Made by a program: the position numbers and the translations under genes. The notes beneath the pieces were generated by a model. That model made no database searches. It was not told the origin of the DNA and saw only the letters and a program-made list of their open reading frames with translations. From NCBI RefSeq assembly GCF_963678635.1, contig NC_087064.1, positions 40,150,530 through 40,214,529 on the forward strand: 64,000 nucleotides of DNA. The letters run 5' to 3'. Each line of letters opens with the position of its first letter. Within the stretch, counting starts at the first letter, position 1. Source of the stretch: Symsagittifera roscoffensis. Lineage: Eukaryota > Xenacoelomorpha > Acoela > Convolutidae. This document shows, in pieces, positions 42,971 to 53,900 of this stretch.

Positions 42971-43430
42971 TGTGTCCAAGAAGCTTTACGCGTGTTCAGA
43001 AAAAATGTGATTTATCCGGGGCGGCTTTCATGTTTTCATTTTTGAGTATTGTTCTAAAACTGCAAACATTTCGTCTTTAGTTTGTGATTACATAAAAACA
43101 TCGTCTAAGTATGTGATTGCATTTTTCTTAAGTATAAGTTGTCTAAAAAATTTACTCATATAGGCTAAAAAAAAGCTGCTGGTCCTATGGATATTCCATA
43201 GAAAAATCTATTGAATTCGTATTGTTGATTTCCAATAACTAATTGTGTTAATCGTCGTGATTGTTCATCTAATGGCATTTGATTGTATGCACTATTCATA
43301 TCTGCCGTTGTGAAGTATTTACCATTTATCTTTGTTAAGATAACTTGAATTGGTTCAATAGGCCAATTGCATTCAGATTCGTCAATTAGTGAATTGAGAT
43401 ATCTAGCGTCTAGAACTATTTTTAGTTATT
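42971..43430 (-). pseudogene. Family A reverse transcriptase core
   Basis: After a stop following 'VIVLAKGE', the minus strand reads 'YFTTADMNSAYNQMPLDEQS', 'LVIGNQQYEFNRFFYGIS' and the catalytic 'AITYLDDVFM', immediately followed by TAA where a Gln codon is expected. Further stops and shifts occur down to 42980. YLDD is intact but the enzyme cannot be made. Confidence 0.85.
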
Positions 43431-44727
43431 CTCCTTTAGCTAGGACGATAACTGGGTTGATAAGGGTGTTACCTTTTGGTTGTTCTTCTTTATTTACTGG
43501 TGATATAATTTCATATTCTTCTAAGATATCAAGTAATCTGTTGACTTTATCATGTAAGTGTATTGGCATTTTGCTTGCTCTTTGTTTTCTGAAAATTGCG
43601 TCAGGTTTTAAAGGTGGATGTAGTTGTGAACTAACTTTTCCATTGTCAAATTTCGATGTTGCGTAAACTGTTGGATATTTTAGTAGCAGTTTAGCTAGTT
43701 TATCAAATTCGTTCTGTGTTGTATAATCTGTTATTTTAAACTTTGGTTTACAATATGGTGTTTTTGTGAAATAATCCGTATTTATTTTTTCGTTATTTAA
43801 TGTATTATTTATTGATAATTCTTCATCAAGAATTGTTGATTGACAAATATCTAGTAGTTGTAATATATTATTGACTCGATATGCTACTTCGTTTGTGGGC
43901 GAAGTTGTAGCATTTGTTTCCCAATATCCTAAGAGTCCTAGAGGTAATGTTATTTGATATGGTGAATTATTATATACGTGTAATGAAATAATGTTGAAGT
44001 TTGAGTTTTTCATGTATTTTATGGATGAAATTGTTATTCGAAAAAATTTGTGGATGGGTTTGAATTCGAGGTCTGACAGAAAAAGTTGTTGTTTGCTTTG
44101 ATTTTTATCATACTGGTGAATTTGTTTGATTGATAAGTTATATACATTTCCTGAGAGTGGTTCAGGTATTTTAGTTCCTGATTGTACATAAGGGTAAAAT
44201 TTTGAGAAAAACGGTGGTTGTTTGTTTAATCTTTGAAAGAATGTTAAGGCTGTGTTTTTCATTCTTGTATACTTGTCTTTTATATGGATTTTACTATTTA
44301 AAATGTTTATTGTTGGAATGTATTTAGTTATAAACGGTATGCCAATGATATTGTGCTTTATATCTGTGATGTGAAATGTTTGTTTAAATGGTTTATTCAA
44401 ATTTTTATTTTGTTCCATTGTTCTAGTGAGAACAAGGAAAAAATGGATTTTTCCATAATTAACTAATGTTGATCCTTGTGCTGTTGCTAACTTACTGGCT
44501 GTTTTCATAGGTGTTAAGTTTGGATGTAATGTTTTGATTTCATTCCAAGAGGGAATATTAATGATATTTGATTCTGCTCCTGAGTCGATTAAAAAATCTT
44601 TTTCAAGATCTGGTGGTTGCAATTCTTTACTTTTTGGGCTCTCTAAGAGATATGGGAGATTGTCCAAATTTTTTCTCTTGGTTGTTCTTTTTGTATGTTT
44701 TGCTAAATATGAATTGTACTTAAGCAT
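43426..44727 (-). CDS. Family A aspartic protease and RT N-terminus
   Basis: A 433-residue frame. The protease active site 'FLIDSGAESNIINIP' (Asp-Ser-Gly at ~48-50) is followed by 'TFHITDIKHNIIGIPFITKY', the usual second protease block. A ~200-residue linker with 'HVYNNSPYQITLPLGLLGYW' comes next, then 'IHLHDKVNRLLDILEEYEII' and 'NTLINPVIVLAKGE', the first RT motifs. It ends at a stop inside RT. The ATG at 44727 may not be the native start, since pol normally follows gag by fusion or frameshift. Confidence 0.8.
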   Translation of the reverse strand: MLKYNSYLAKHTKRTTKRKNLDNLPYLLESPKSKELQPPDLEKDFLIDSGAESNIINIPSWNEIKTLHPNLTPMKTASKLATAQGSTLVNYGKIHFFLVLTRTMEQNKNLNKPFKQTFHITDIKHNIIGIPFITKYIPTINILNSKIHIKDKYTRMKNTALTFFQRLNKQPPFFSKFYPYVQSGTKIPEPLSGNVYNLSIKQIHQYDKNQSKQQLFLSDLEFKPIHKFFRITISSIKYMKNSNFNIISLHVYNNSPYQITLPLGLLGYWETNATTSPTNEVAYRVNNILQLLDICQSTILDEELSINNTLNNEKINTDYFTKTPYCKPKFKITDYTTQNEFDKLAKLLLKYPTVYATSKFDNGKVSSQLHPPLKPDAIFRKQRASKMPIHLHDKVNRLLDILEEYEIISPVNKEEQPKGNTLINPVIVLAKGE

Positions 44728-45090
44728 TGTACTTCGTCTTTTTCATCGGGTTTAATTACAGTGTTGATTTCATTTATTTCTTATGTAACTGATACATTAT
44801 TACGAATAGGTCTAGTGTAATAATCATGAAGAAGTTCCACTTGATTTTCGAAAATGTGTGAACTGAAGGGTTGTTCATATATGATAGGTTCGTAGTCATT
44901 TTCGACTGTTATCACTTTCGCTGTCTGTTAATTCACAATTAATGTGATTTAATTGTAATTCAGTACTTTCTGTATCATCGATACCAGGGGGTCTGAAGTT
45001 GTTTCTTCAGTTGTTTGTATTTAATTAATTTGTCTTTGATGCTTCGGTGTATTGTTTCTATATCTGTGTTGAGAATCGGGGTAATGGTTA
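44728..45090 (-). other. Gag-pol joining region, eroded
   Basis: No open frame of note. It lies between nucleocapsid and protease of family A and probably encodes the gag-pol junction with several indels. Confidence 0.4.
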
Positions 45091-46013
45091 TTATTCCTGT
45101 GAGGAGAAACCATTCCAACAATAGAAATAGAAGCTATTCAAATAATCGAAATCAATATTATCCAAACAACAGATCAAGAAAAAACTCATACAAAAGATCA
45201 AATTATCAAAGATCAAATGATAATTATCAAAACAGATCAAGAAACAATTCACAAAATCGAAACTCAAATTATAATAATAAACAAAGAAATTATTCCCAGA
45301 GTTTCGATTTTGTGAATTGTGAGTTATTTCTTGATCTGTTGTTTGGATATTGATTTCGATTATTTGAATAGCTTCTATTTCTATTGCTGGAATAGTTTCT
45401 ATTTCTAGTGTATAATGAATTTCGTGATCTATTGTTGGAATAGTGTCTTTTCCTAGGATTTGAATGGGAACTGGTATCAAATTCTTTTCTGTTCGAGTTC
45501 GATCGTGAATAGTTGTTTCGGTATTGATTATTTTGACTATTTGATCGACTATATCTATTTTGTGAGAAATTTTGTGAATTTCTTTGTTCTGGAGATCTAC
45601 CTCTATAACTTGAGTTATATGGTGATTGGTTTCGTGAATAATTTGAATTACCTGGAAGTGGTTTTCCAAAGCTGTTATTACTGTGTATATTTTTGTTTGG
45701 TAGATTTAGGTCTTTTTCATGTACTGATAGAATGATTTATTCGTTCTTTGTATTTTTGTGGTTTATTCTGATTATCTTGTTGCTTTTGTCTACATTCGGC
45801 AATACTGTGTCCGTATCTTCGGCAATAATTACACCATTTTTTGAAAGATGGTTTACCTTTGAAATTTGGATTTTTCTCGTATATGTTTAAAATTTCAGTG
45901 ATTTTTTCAGATAGATCTACATCTGAATCCTGTATGTTGTTGATATGTGTAGTATTTGTTTCGATTCTATTAACATATTGTAGTTTGAGATTTTTTGATT
46001 CTTCAAGTTTCAT
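45091..46013 (-). pseudogene. Family A nucleocapsid, zinc knuckle and Arg/Asn-rich tail
   Basis: The frame 46013-45717 contains 'CNYCRRYGHSIAEC', a CX2CX4HX4C zinc knuckle. Downstream, one minus-strand frame is Arg/Asn-rich (of the 'NNRNRSYSNNRNQ' type), the expected RNA-binding tail, while the longer frame (45669-45091) is Ile/Glu-rich. Part of the tail has been duplicated in inverted orientation at 45112-45300, so plus-strand frame 45015-45353 shows the same Arg/Asn-rich sequence. Confidence 0.75.
45112..45395. repeat. Large inverted duplication within family A gag
   Basis: 45112-45188 ('caatagaaatagaagctatt...caacagatcaagaa') is the reverse complement of about 45320-45395. A second inner pair ('acaattcacaaaatcgaaactc') lies at 45244-45265 and 45300-45321. 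The whole can fold as a long interrupted hairpin. Confidence 0.85.
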
Positions 46014-46050
46014 TGTGATTTCTCCTTGTTCTAGTTTATAAACTAGTTTT

Positions 46051-47891
46051 CTAAAATCTAAATCTGTTTCTCGAATTGAGGAAGGATGTGATGCTCTTTT
46101 TAATAGCTATTTTCCTTAATTGAGGTGTCAGAGTCATCATTAAAATTTCCGTCATTTTTGTGTTTTTATAATCATGTGTGTTGAGTGAAAATGGTTTTCG
46201 AACTTGTCTTTCGATTCTTACTGCCAATTGTTTAATTGTTTCGTTTAGTAACCTGCGAATTTCGTTACATAAAACTCTTTGATGTTGTTTGTTTCTTTCA
46301 GAATCAAACAATTTTGAAAACTCTTGTGTGAATCTTTTCCAATCTGATTTTAAGTCTTTAGGTAGAACTGAAAACCATTTTTGAGCTGCGCCATCAAGTG
46401 TTGTTTGTATTAACGCTGTGCGTCGATGTATCCATTTTTGATGAAGTGGTGTATTAATTGGTTCAGGTCCTTTATTTAAAAATAAATTTGCTGTGACTGC
46501 ATTTAAATAATCTTCTACGGAATATTCAGGTTCTGTGCCTGTAAATACCATCAAAGGTTTATTTGATGTTACTGACGATCCACCCATTAGGTATGGATTC
46601 ATCATCATTTGTAGCGATTCTGCGGCATTTGGTATTTGTGAAAAGTTTGTAAGTTGATTTTTTGTTATTTCATGTTGTTGTAAATAATATGGTAGTGGTA
46701 TTTCAATTTGCATTTGTGTTGATTGATAGGAATGCGTACTAATTTGGTTTTGTGATTGTGCTGGTTGATAAGATTCTATATTAATTGGGTTTTGCATCTG
46801 TAATGGTTGGTAGCTTTGTATATCAGCTGGGTTTTGTGGGTAAATCTTTACAATTTGAGATGCTTGAGTTTGTCGAGGTTTTTGTGTGCGATATTCTTGT
46901 GTATATGGTGCAAAAATATCTGGTTGATAATAATCGTCATCATCGGATGATAAATAGTTTGTATAATAGGGTGTTTGTTGTTTATTTTTATTTTGTTGAA
47001 AAATTGGATAGTTTTCGCTATGATCCTGTGAGGGATGTGGATGGTCTTGGAAGTTTACTGAGTTTGTTGATGTATTTGGGAAATTCGATTTTTCTGAAAT
47101 TGAATGATTTGGCGTATTTCTTCGAGGAGGATGAGTTGTTTGTGATGGATTTACGTAATTATTATTGTCTTCTTGTGAACGTTTTCCGTGTTTTTAATGG
47201 TTTCGTCATTGGTCTATATGTCTGATAGTCCAAATGTGAATATTTTGGAGCAACCGAGGGTTTAACAGTAGATTGCAATGTTACTTGTGGTAATGTTGGA
47301 TTTTTAGATTTTGGCGTTGTGAAATTTGGATGTATCGGTGAAATACTTTGTTGTGTAGTTGTTACTATTGTTTCAACTATTTCTTCATTTGTAAAATGTG
47401 ATGGTGTTTGAATATCTTGTTGTGTAAGATTTCTAGTTCCATTTAGATTTTCCTGTTGTATAATAGTTGAATTTAAACTATTATTTTGTCTATCGGGTAG
47501 GAATGAGTTATATTTTAAAAGTGTTGCATCTATTGTAAGTGGAAATACTTTTACGTAATCTTTGTGAATAGATATTGTACTAATTGCTTGACTTGAGATG
47601 TCTATTGGGATATTCAGAAATAGTGGATGAGACCATTCGGGGTCCCAAACATAATCTGATTGTTCTGCAATGACAGTATCGTCATTGGTACTTTGATGTC
47701 TAACGTTTTTTTTGCTTGTGCAATTAAATCAATATTATGTGTAAAATAGTCAATTATAAACCATGCTAAGATTTTTTGTAAATCATGTTTAGCATTTTGT
47801 GAGACTTCATTACTGGTAAAATTTTCACGGATTGTGTTTAAAATGCTGAGAATGCGGCAATTTAATTTCTTACTTTTGTGTGTCTTTACGT
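46051..47891 (-). pseudogene. Family A gag, capsid and preceding P/Q-rich region
   Basis: The frame 46797-46051 has the retrotransposon capsid blocks 'MVFTGTEPEYSVEDYLNAV', 'LHQKWIHRRTALIQTTLDG', 'AAQKWFSVLPKDLKSDWKRF' and 'LLNETIKQLAVRIERQVRKP'. Upstream on the minus strand (46798 to ~47240) the reading is Gln/Asn/Pro/Tyr-rich ('QKPRQTQASQIVKIYP'), fitting a disordered matrix-capsid linker but lacking an ATG. The capsid stops after 'NSRNRFRF' because of an indel before the zinc-knuckle frame. It would form the particle shell. Confidence 0.75.
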
Positions 47892-48350
47892 TTAAACTGG
47901 TGACGAACTTTGTGTTTCTGTTTTTTCTAGTATAGATAAATAACTATATATTATTGCAAAAACTTCGTTAGTAAATAGTGAATTTGCTCTCTGTGAATTT
48001 TGGTATTGTATTTTTTTAATGAATTCTGTGAATACCTTTGAAAAATCTATATCGATGTCTGTTTGGATAACGTATTTACCAAGAAATTTTCTTGGTGTAC
48101 TGAGTTCTATGGTGTAAATTCCATATTGTTGTGTTAGGTTACATATTTCTTTTAAAAAATGTTCGACAATTTGTCTTTTGATTTTTATTTCTGGGAATTC
48201 TGCTTTGCATGGGCTGATTCCTCGTTTGAATAAATTTGCGATTAGATTATTGCAAAATTGTATTTGTCCTCTATCATCAGTGAGTGAAGTGATAAGAAAT
48301 GGAAAAACTAAGTTTTCGTCTGGACTTTCGTCACTTTGAGTGTGGCTCAT
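47892..48350 (-). CDS. Family A gag N-terminal (matrix-like) protein
   Basis: ATG at 48350 ('MSHTQSDESPDENLVFPFLI') and 152 residues to a stop. It includes 'FCNNLIANLFKRGISPCKAE', 'HFLKEICNLTQQYGIYTIEL' and 'DFSKVFTEFIKKIQYQNSQR', helix-rich, and ends 'LEKTETQSSSPV'. Being the first sizeable frame after the leader, it is most likely the gag start. No named domain recognised. Confidence 0.6.
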   Translation of the reverse strand: MSHTQSDESPDENLVFPFLITSLTDDRGQIQFCNNLIANLFKRGISPCKAEFPEIKIKRQIVEHFLKEICNLTQQYGIYTIELSTPRKFLGKYVIQTDIDIDFSKVFTEFIKKIQYQNSQRANSLFTNEVFAIIYSYLSILEKTETQSSSPV

Positions 48351-49605
48351 TTTTTCGTTTTATGACTGTTAGTGCGTAATGTTCATTATGTCTGATTGGT
48401 TGATTCCAATTGTATAGATGTACTGGTTTATTTTTGTATCTCTTTTTTATTCGTCTTTTTCCTTGTTTTGATGAATGTGATGTGGCTTCTCAGTCGGAAA
48501 AATATATTTGGTCATGGATTGGACAATTTTTATTTACTGATTCTTTTAGTTTATTTAGTGCGTCTAAATTGCTGACTTCTGATTCGGAGACTGCGTTTCT
48601 TCTTTTTGAAAATCTTTTTCGTGTAATCTGTCTTTGCTTACTTAAAATTTTTCTTTTTATTGTTTGTCGTTTTGTTCGGATGTATCCAATTGTTTGTTTG
48701 TGCGTAAGTAATTAAGAGATCGTATTTTTGGTTGTTTAATTCACAATTGTGTAGTACGATTGTTTATTTATTTCCAAAAATTTTCAGTGACATAAGGTTT
48801 AGGATGAAGGATGCAAGAGTTTTATTAGTGATTTTATTATCTCAGACTGTTAGTCCTTACGATTTTTTGGTTAGCCTAACTTGGGTCTTTTATTCAGGGT
48901 TGGAGAGAAAAGTATATATCGATTCCGAAGAATGATTGTTACTTTCTCGTGGCTATTCTAAGTTAAGGTGTTAACTTACTTAGTCTTACTTAGGGGTAGT
49001 GATTGTGTTCAAGGGTTGCAGAATAGTAAATCGATCCACAAGGTTCAGGTTTAATTAGAGCGCAAGTAGCTCGTTAGATACTATTTTAAACTTACTAAGA
49101 TTAAGATTTAGCCTGGGTCAGGTAAGAGGAGGGATCAAGTGAAGGATGAGTAACCGAAGTTTTTCACTGTTTAGCCTAAATAGAATGGTTAGAGTGATTG
49201 AAAAATTTCTATTAGTCCTGGGTCTTTTGAAAGGTTTGGGTAGTGAATCGACGTTTGAGATCGTTAGACACTTGTTAAGTGGGTGGGGGAGAAAAAAATT
49301 GTTCTATTTGATCCAAGGATAAGCCTTGATGATCAGAATAAAAAATTTAATTGATACAAAATTAATTAAGTTAAATATTTAATTGAGATCCAAGGAAAGC
49401 CTTGATGATCTAATTTAAGATTAAATAAAGTTAAGTTAAATAAAGGTAAAATTTAGGATAAGCCTTTTTGAAATAGTTTAAGTTTTATTGATAAAAAGGT
49501 TAGTTTTTTATGATATTAGTGGATTTATGATTGCTGTTATGTTTAGGTGATAAAGCTGGAGATGACAAGATGATTTATATTACTAATAATTTATGATCAT
49601 GTTTA
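48351..49605 (-). other. Family A leader region
   Basis: About 1.25 kb between the small leader frame and gag with no supported gene. It has several short direct repeats, such as 'atccaagg-ataagccttgatgatc' (49311-49340) and 'atccaagg-aaagccttgatgatc' (49388-49411). A long leader would suit packaging signals or an IRES, which is speculative. Confidence 0.45.
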
Positions 49606-49818
49606 CTAACTTTTATTTTCATTTTCAATAAATATATTTTTCAGATCTTTTTTGAATTTACTGCAGAATTGGCTTTCTGGTAAGTTTCTATGTAGTCGTA
49701 GATCGTCTCTTGTCCGAGGTCTTTTTCCAATAACGGGTGGTTCTCGTATTGTACGGAAAAGCGGCTCTGATCTATTGAGTCGTAGAGACATTTCAATTAA
49801 TTTATTGTCATGTGACAT
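49606..49818 (-). CDS. Small basic leader protein, 70 aa
   Basis: ATG at 49818, ~75 nt after the primer-binding site: 'MSHDNKLIEMSLRLNRSEPL', 'RTIREPPVIGKRPRTRDDLR' and 'LHRNLPESQFCSKFKKDLK'. Basic and Arg-rich. The start of this frame is conserved in the partial copy at 50820-50999 ('HDNKLIEMSLRLNR'). It could be an independent small protein or the first coding exon of a spliced env/accessory message, since downstream frames lack ATGs. Confidence 0.45.
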   Translation of the reverse strand: MSHDNKLIEMSLRLNRSEPLFRTIREPPVIGKRPRTRDDLRLHRNLPESQFCSKFKKDLKNIFIENENKS

Positions 49819-49891
49819 TTTGAAAATGTTTTGTCTAATTCTAATCTATCTTGTTAGTTCTAAGCTATGTTGTTTTGTAAGGTCTTATTCG

Positions 49892-49909
49892 AGACTTATG
49901 GTCGCACCA
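49892..49909 (-). promoter_or_regulatory. Primer-binding site of family A
   Basis: Two bases after the LTR end the minus strand reads TGGTGCGACCATAAGTC. It starts with TGG, as expected for the complement of a tRNA 3' CCA end. I cannot name the tRNA without a search. Confidence 0.65.
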
Positions 49910-49911
49910 GC

Positions 49912-50317
49912 TGAGTTGGGACGGAGCTCTAACTCATAGAGTAATTTCGGATAGGGTACACCGTCTGTTCGTCACGCTTATTTTCGGCCGGATAGATTCG
50001 TGCAACTTCTTAGTCTAATACCGATCCTAATCTTACCCTTATATCTACTATTCTCAGGGTGTTTAACTAGTCTCTGCTAGGCTCAATAGACCTAGAGTAT
50101 GCTGGCTTATTGCGATTGCTTAAGTTCTCTCGGAGAGGCAACCAATTTCCAAGTTAAATTCAAATCTCTCTGGTGCTGAAATTACAAGTAATTTCAGCAC
50201 TTACAAATAAGCGGGTTGTTAGTTAGATGAATCATGATTGGTTAATATTAAATATTTTATAGTGATAAAATATCTAATTTATGACCAATAATAAAATATA
50301 GTTTAGATCAGGTTCCA
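49912..50317 (-). repeat. Family A 5' LTR (406 bp)
   Basis: On the minus strand it begins TGGAACCTGATCTAAAC at 50317 and ends AACTCA at 49912. It aligns along its length with 19161-19570, including the 'gtgctgaaattac' near-palindrome. Confidence 0.88.
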
Positions 50318-50386
50318 CTTTACCCAAGACATAAACCACGATAAGCTTCCGATTTCCAATCGCAGATTCCAGGTTTTTCCCCACAG

Positions 50387-50640
50387 TTTTATATCAGAGT
50401 TTGCAAAAAGTTCTTCTGCGTTATTGTACCGTTCTGCTTTCACGATAAGCAACGTTTTGCATGCTTGGGATGGTAACGAATATGTGGCCCGGTCACAAAA
50501 TCCGATGCGAGAAGTTTTATTTCTTTGTGAACACTACCTGAAACTCCAGCATCATCAAAAAAATGCTTTTTCAAAATTTTTGAATAGAGCAAGGAGATGG
50601 CTGATACCAGAAAACATAACCATTGCTATAGTGTTTCTTT
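50387..50640 (+). CDS. Possible exon of an unidentified gene
   Basis: After a good acceptor ('ggtttttccccacag', AG at 50385-50386) a phase-1 frame stays open: 'FISEFAKSSSALLYRSAFTI', 'NVLHAWDGNEYVARSQNPMR' and 'LFLCEHYLKLQHHQKNAFSK', then 'WLIPENITIAIVFLCALPLL'. Codon use is mixed and less AT-biased than the surroundings. It runs into satellite sequence at about 50631, so any exon end has been overwritten. It could equally be a chance frame. No homologue recognised. Confidence 0.25.
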
Positions 50641-50818
50641 GTGCTCTTCCTTTGCTTGAAGGAGAAACTTTTTTTTAACGGATTGGCCCGAAAGATAATT
50701 GAAAAAATTTTACCGCCACGTGACAGTGTTTCTTTGTGCTCTTCCTTTGCTTGAAGGAGAATTTTTTTTAACGGATTGGCCCTAAAGATAATTGAAAAAA
50801 TTTTACCGCCACGTGACA
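50631..50818. repeat. 95-bp direct tandem duplication at the satellite edge
   Basis: 50631-50725 is repeated at 50726-50818 ('gtgtttctttgtgctcttcc...ccacgtgaca'). The second part is the satellite's conserved 'acggattggcccgaaagataattg...ccgccacgtgacagt' block. Confidence 0.85.
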
Positions 50819-50819
50819 G

Positions 50820-50999
50820 TTGTAGAGACATTTCTATTGAGTCGTAGAGACATTTCAATTAATTTATTGTCATGTAACATTTTGAAAATGTTTTGTCTAA
50901 TTCTAATCTATCTTGTTAGTTCTAAGCTATGTTGTTTTTTAAGGTCTTATTCAAGACTTATGGTCGCACCAGCTGAGTAATTTCGGATAGGGTACACCG
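50820..50999 (-). mobile_element. Partial family A copy (LTR end, PBS, leader) inside the satellite
   Basis: On the minus strand from 50999 it holds 'cggtgtaccctatccgaaat', the LTR end with ~25 bp deleted, the primer-binding sequence, and the first codons of the 70-residue leader frame. It is a small fragment flanked by satellite sequence. Confidence 0.75.
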
Positions 51000-53900
51000 T
51001 GCTATGATGATCTGGCTAACGAAACTTTGTGACGAACACTCGCCCCACCTAATATCGATCTCAAACCTGTTTTAAGTGTGGAAGTAGTCCATAACCACTC
51101 ATGTCTATACCAGGAGACTGATCGTAATTAGGAGGGTTCAATGAAGATGGATTATCAATGGCATTCACGTTTAGGCGAAAAATGTTGATCTGTCGACTAC
51201 TGCAGGTTACAAGATAGCTAGAGGGCGGTGAACAGTTGTTGCAAACAAATCCTCTAAAACATGCATCACCGCTCGTCAGGCCCTTACACCTGACATGTAC
51301 GTAGTGGCAGACTTAATACCATACTCAGACTTCTGAACATGCCCTTCGCCTTTGCTAAAGTAGGTTTGCAATGAACGACATTCATCTACATTGGTCTTGA
51401 TATTTGCCTTTAATAGGCTATTTTACGAGAACGAAGCATTCGGATTTTAAACCCATGGGGGCCTATCACATTATCGAAACAACAAATCAAAACGAACGAC
51501 AAGACCTGATGTTGAGTCAAGAAAGCGATCATAACTTCAGGCTTGTTTGGTCTATACTTTTCAAATAAACGGGATAATTTTTTTCAATGGGTTAGAAACT
51601 AATGAGAGAAAAAAACAGAAATCAAAAATCACATTATCGAAAAAAAAATTAAAAACAACCGAAAAACAGCTGAAAAAATAATCAAGATCAAAAAATTTTT
51701 AGATAACCATCTTTCTTAAGAAGATAAAACTTTTTAACGGATTGGCCCGATAGAAAATTGAAAAACTTCACCGCCACGTGACAGTTGTTTCATATGCGTT
51801 GATGATCTGGCTAACGAAACTGTATGACGAACACTCGCCCCACCTAAAATCGATCTCAAACCTGTTTCAAGTGTGAAAGTAGTCCATAACCACTCATGTC
51901 TATACCAGGAGACTGATCGTAATTAGGAGGTTTTAATGAAGATGGATTATCAACGCCATTCACGTTTAGGCGAAAAATGTTGATCTGTTGACTACGGCAG
52001 GTTACAAGAGAGCTAGAGGGCGGTGAACAGTTGTTGCAAACAAATCCTCTAAACCATGCATCACCGCTCGTCAGGCCATTACACCTGACATGTACGTAGT
52101 GGCAGACTTAATACCATACTCAGACTTCTGAACATGCCCTTCGCCTTTGCTAAAGTAGGTTTGCAATGAACGACATTCATCTACATTGGTCTTGATATTT
52201 GCCTTTAATAGGCTATTTTACGAGAACGAAGCATTCGGATTTTAACCCCATTTAACCCCATGGGGGCCTATCACAAAATCAAAATAAGAAATAATAACGA
52301 ACGACAAGACCTGATGTTGAGTCAAGAAAGCAATCATAACTAGTGAAACTAATAAAGAATTCAGAAAAACTACAAAAAAATTCAGGAAGAAATAAACTCA
52401 CGAAAAAACTATTATGAAAAATTGTCATCATCGGCGGCTTGGTAAGAGTCCTTAAATTTTTAAAACACAGACGCGAAGCCGAGCTTCGCACAAGTTGCAA
52501 CACTATACAAACAAAAACCATCACTCGAAAAAAAAGATATTGAAAAAACCAGATGAACGAAAACTTTCGTATGTCTCGATAAAACAAATGGAGGCACCTG
52601 TTTGATAATGAATGAATTTGCTATACTAATGCGATGCGAAAAGTGTGATCTCAAAAGTTAGACTGTGTCAACATTTTAGTTGTTTGTCTAGTAAAATAAT
52701 TGAGAAGATAAAAAAAAGTTTGAGATAATCATCTTTCCTAAGGAGATAGCACATATTTCATGAAAAAAAAAATATATAGGACATACCAAACTTTACTAAC
52801 CGAAAAAAAACTTAAAAAATACTTCAGGCTTGTTTGGTCTAAATTTCTTAAATGAACTGGCTCAATTTTTTTAAAATTGGTAAGAACCTAATGAGAAAAA
52901 AAAGCCGAAACCAAATATCGTAAACTCGAAAAAAAATTAAAAACAACCGAATAACAGCTGAAAAAAAATCAAGATTTAAAAATTTTTAGATAATCATCTT
53001 TCCCAAGGAGATAAAAATTCTTAACGGATTGGCCCGATAGAAAAATGAGAACATTTTACCGCCAAGTCACAGTTATTTCATATGCTATGATGATCTGGCT
53101 AACGAAACTTTGTGACGAACACTCGCCCCACCTAAAATCGATCTCAAACCTGTTTCAAGTGTGAAAGTAGTCCATAACCACTCGTGTCTATACCAGGAGA
53201 CTGATCGTAATTAGGATAATTTAAAGAAGATGAATTATCAATGGCATTCACGTTTAGGCGAAAAATGTTGATCTGTTGACTACTGCAGGTTACAAGATAG
53301 CTAGAGGGCGGTGAACAGTTGTTGCAAACAAATCCTCTAAAACATGCATCACCGCTCGTCAGGCCCTTACATCTGACATGTACGTAGTGGCAGACTTAAA
53401 ACTATACTCAGACTTCTGAACATGCCCTTCGCCTTTGCTACAGTAGGTTTGCAATGAATGACATTCATCTACATTGGTCTTGATATTTGTATTTATCAGG
53501 CTATTTTACGAGACCGAGGCATTCGGGTTTTAACCCCATGGGGGCCTATCACAATATCAAAAAAACAAATAATAACAAACGACAAGACCTGATGTTGAGT
53601 CAAGAAAGCGATTATAACTAGATAAACTAATAAAGAAAACATAGAAAAATTACGAAAAAAAATTCAGAAAGAAATAAATTCACGAAAAAACTATTATGAA
53701 AAATTGTCATCATTGGCGGCTTGGGAAGAGTCATTAAAATTTTAAAACACAGACGCGAAAACGAGCTTCGCACTAGTTGCAACACTATACAAACAAAAAC
53801 CATCACTCGAAAAAAAGATATTCAAAAAACCAGGTGAACGAAAACTTTCGTTTGTCTCGATAAAAACAACTGGAGGCACCTGTTTGATAATGAATGAATT

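Larger units (their letters stand above)
37195..43005. repeat. Segmental tandem duplication, unit 2
   Basis: Second copy of the mosaic unit. Relative to unit 1 it lacks 21 bp in the pol tail near 37340 and ~17 bp near 37700, and it carries an inverted templated insertion at 40575-40615. At its right end it continues into the rest of the family A element, which shows that unit 1's right end is the recombination product. Confidence 0.88.
41828..50317 (-). mobile_element. Family A element, 5' half (LTR to RNase H), truncated in integrase
   Basis: Reading the minus strand from 50317: LTR, primer-binding site, small leader frame, gag (matrix/capsid/nucleocapsid), protease, RT, RNase H, and the start of the integrase zinc region, ending at 41828 at 'cacaaatataaaac'. 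It matches the intron copy only across the RNase H end (8919-9385) and in the LTR. The two copies thus complement one another. Stops and frameshifts in RT make this copy dead. Confidence 0.85.

Noticed and set aside
43367-43666. Plus-strand frame over the RT N-terminus
   Set aside because: Shadow of the minus-strand protease/RT coding frame.
45015-45353. Plus-strand Arg/Asn-rich frame as a new gene
   Set aside because: It is the nucleocapsid tail of the minus-strand element, present inverted because of the local inverted duplication.
52460-52654. Minus-strand frames repeated in satellite units as a conserved small protein
   Set aside because: The frame differs between units by indels and stops, and the sequence is hydrophobic low-complexity from AT-rich DNA.
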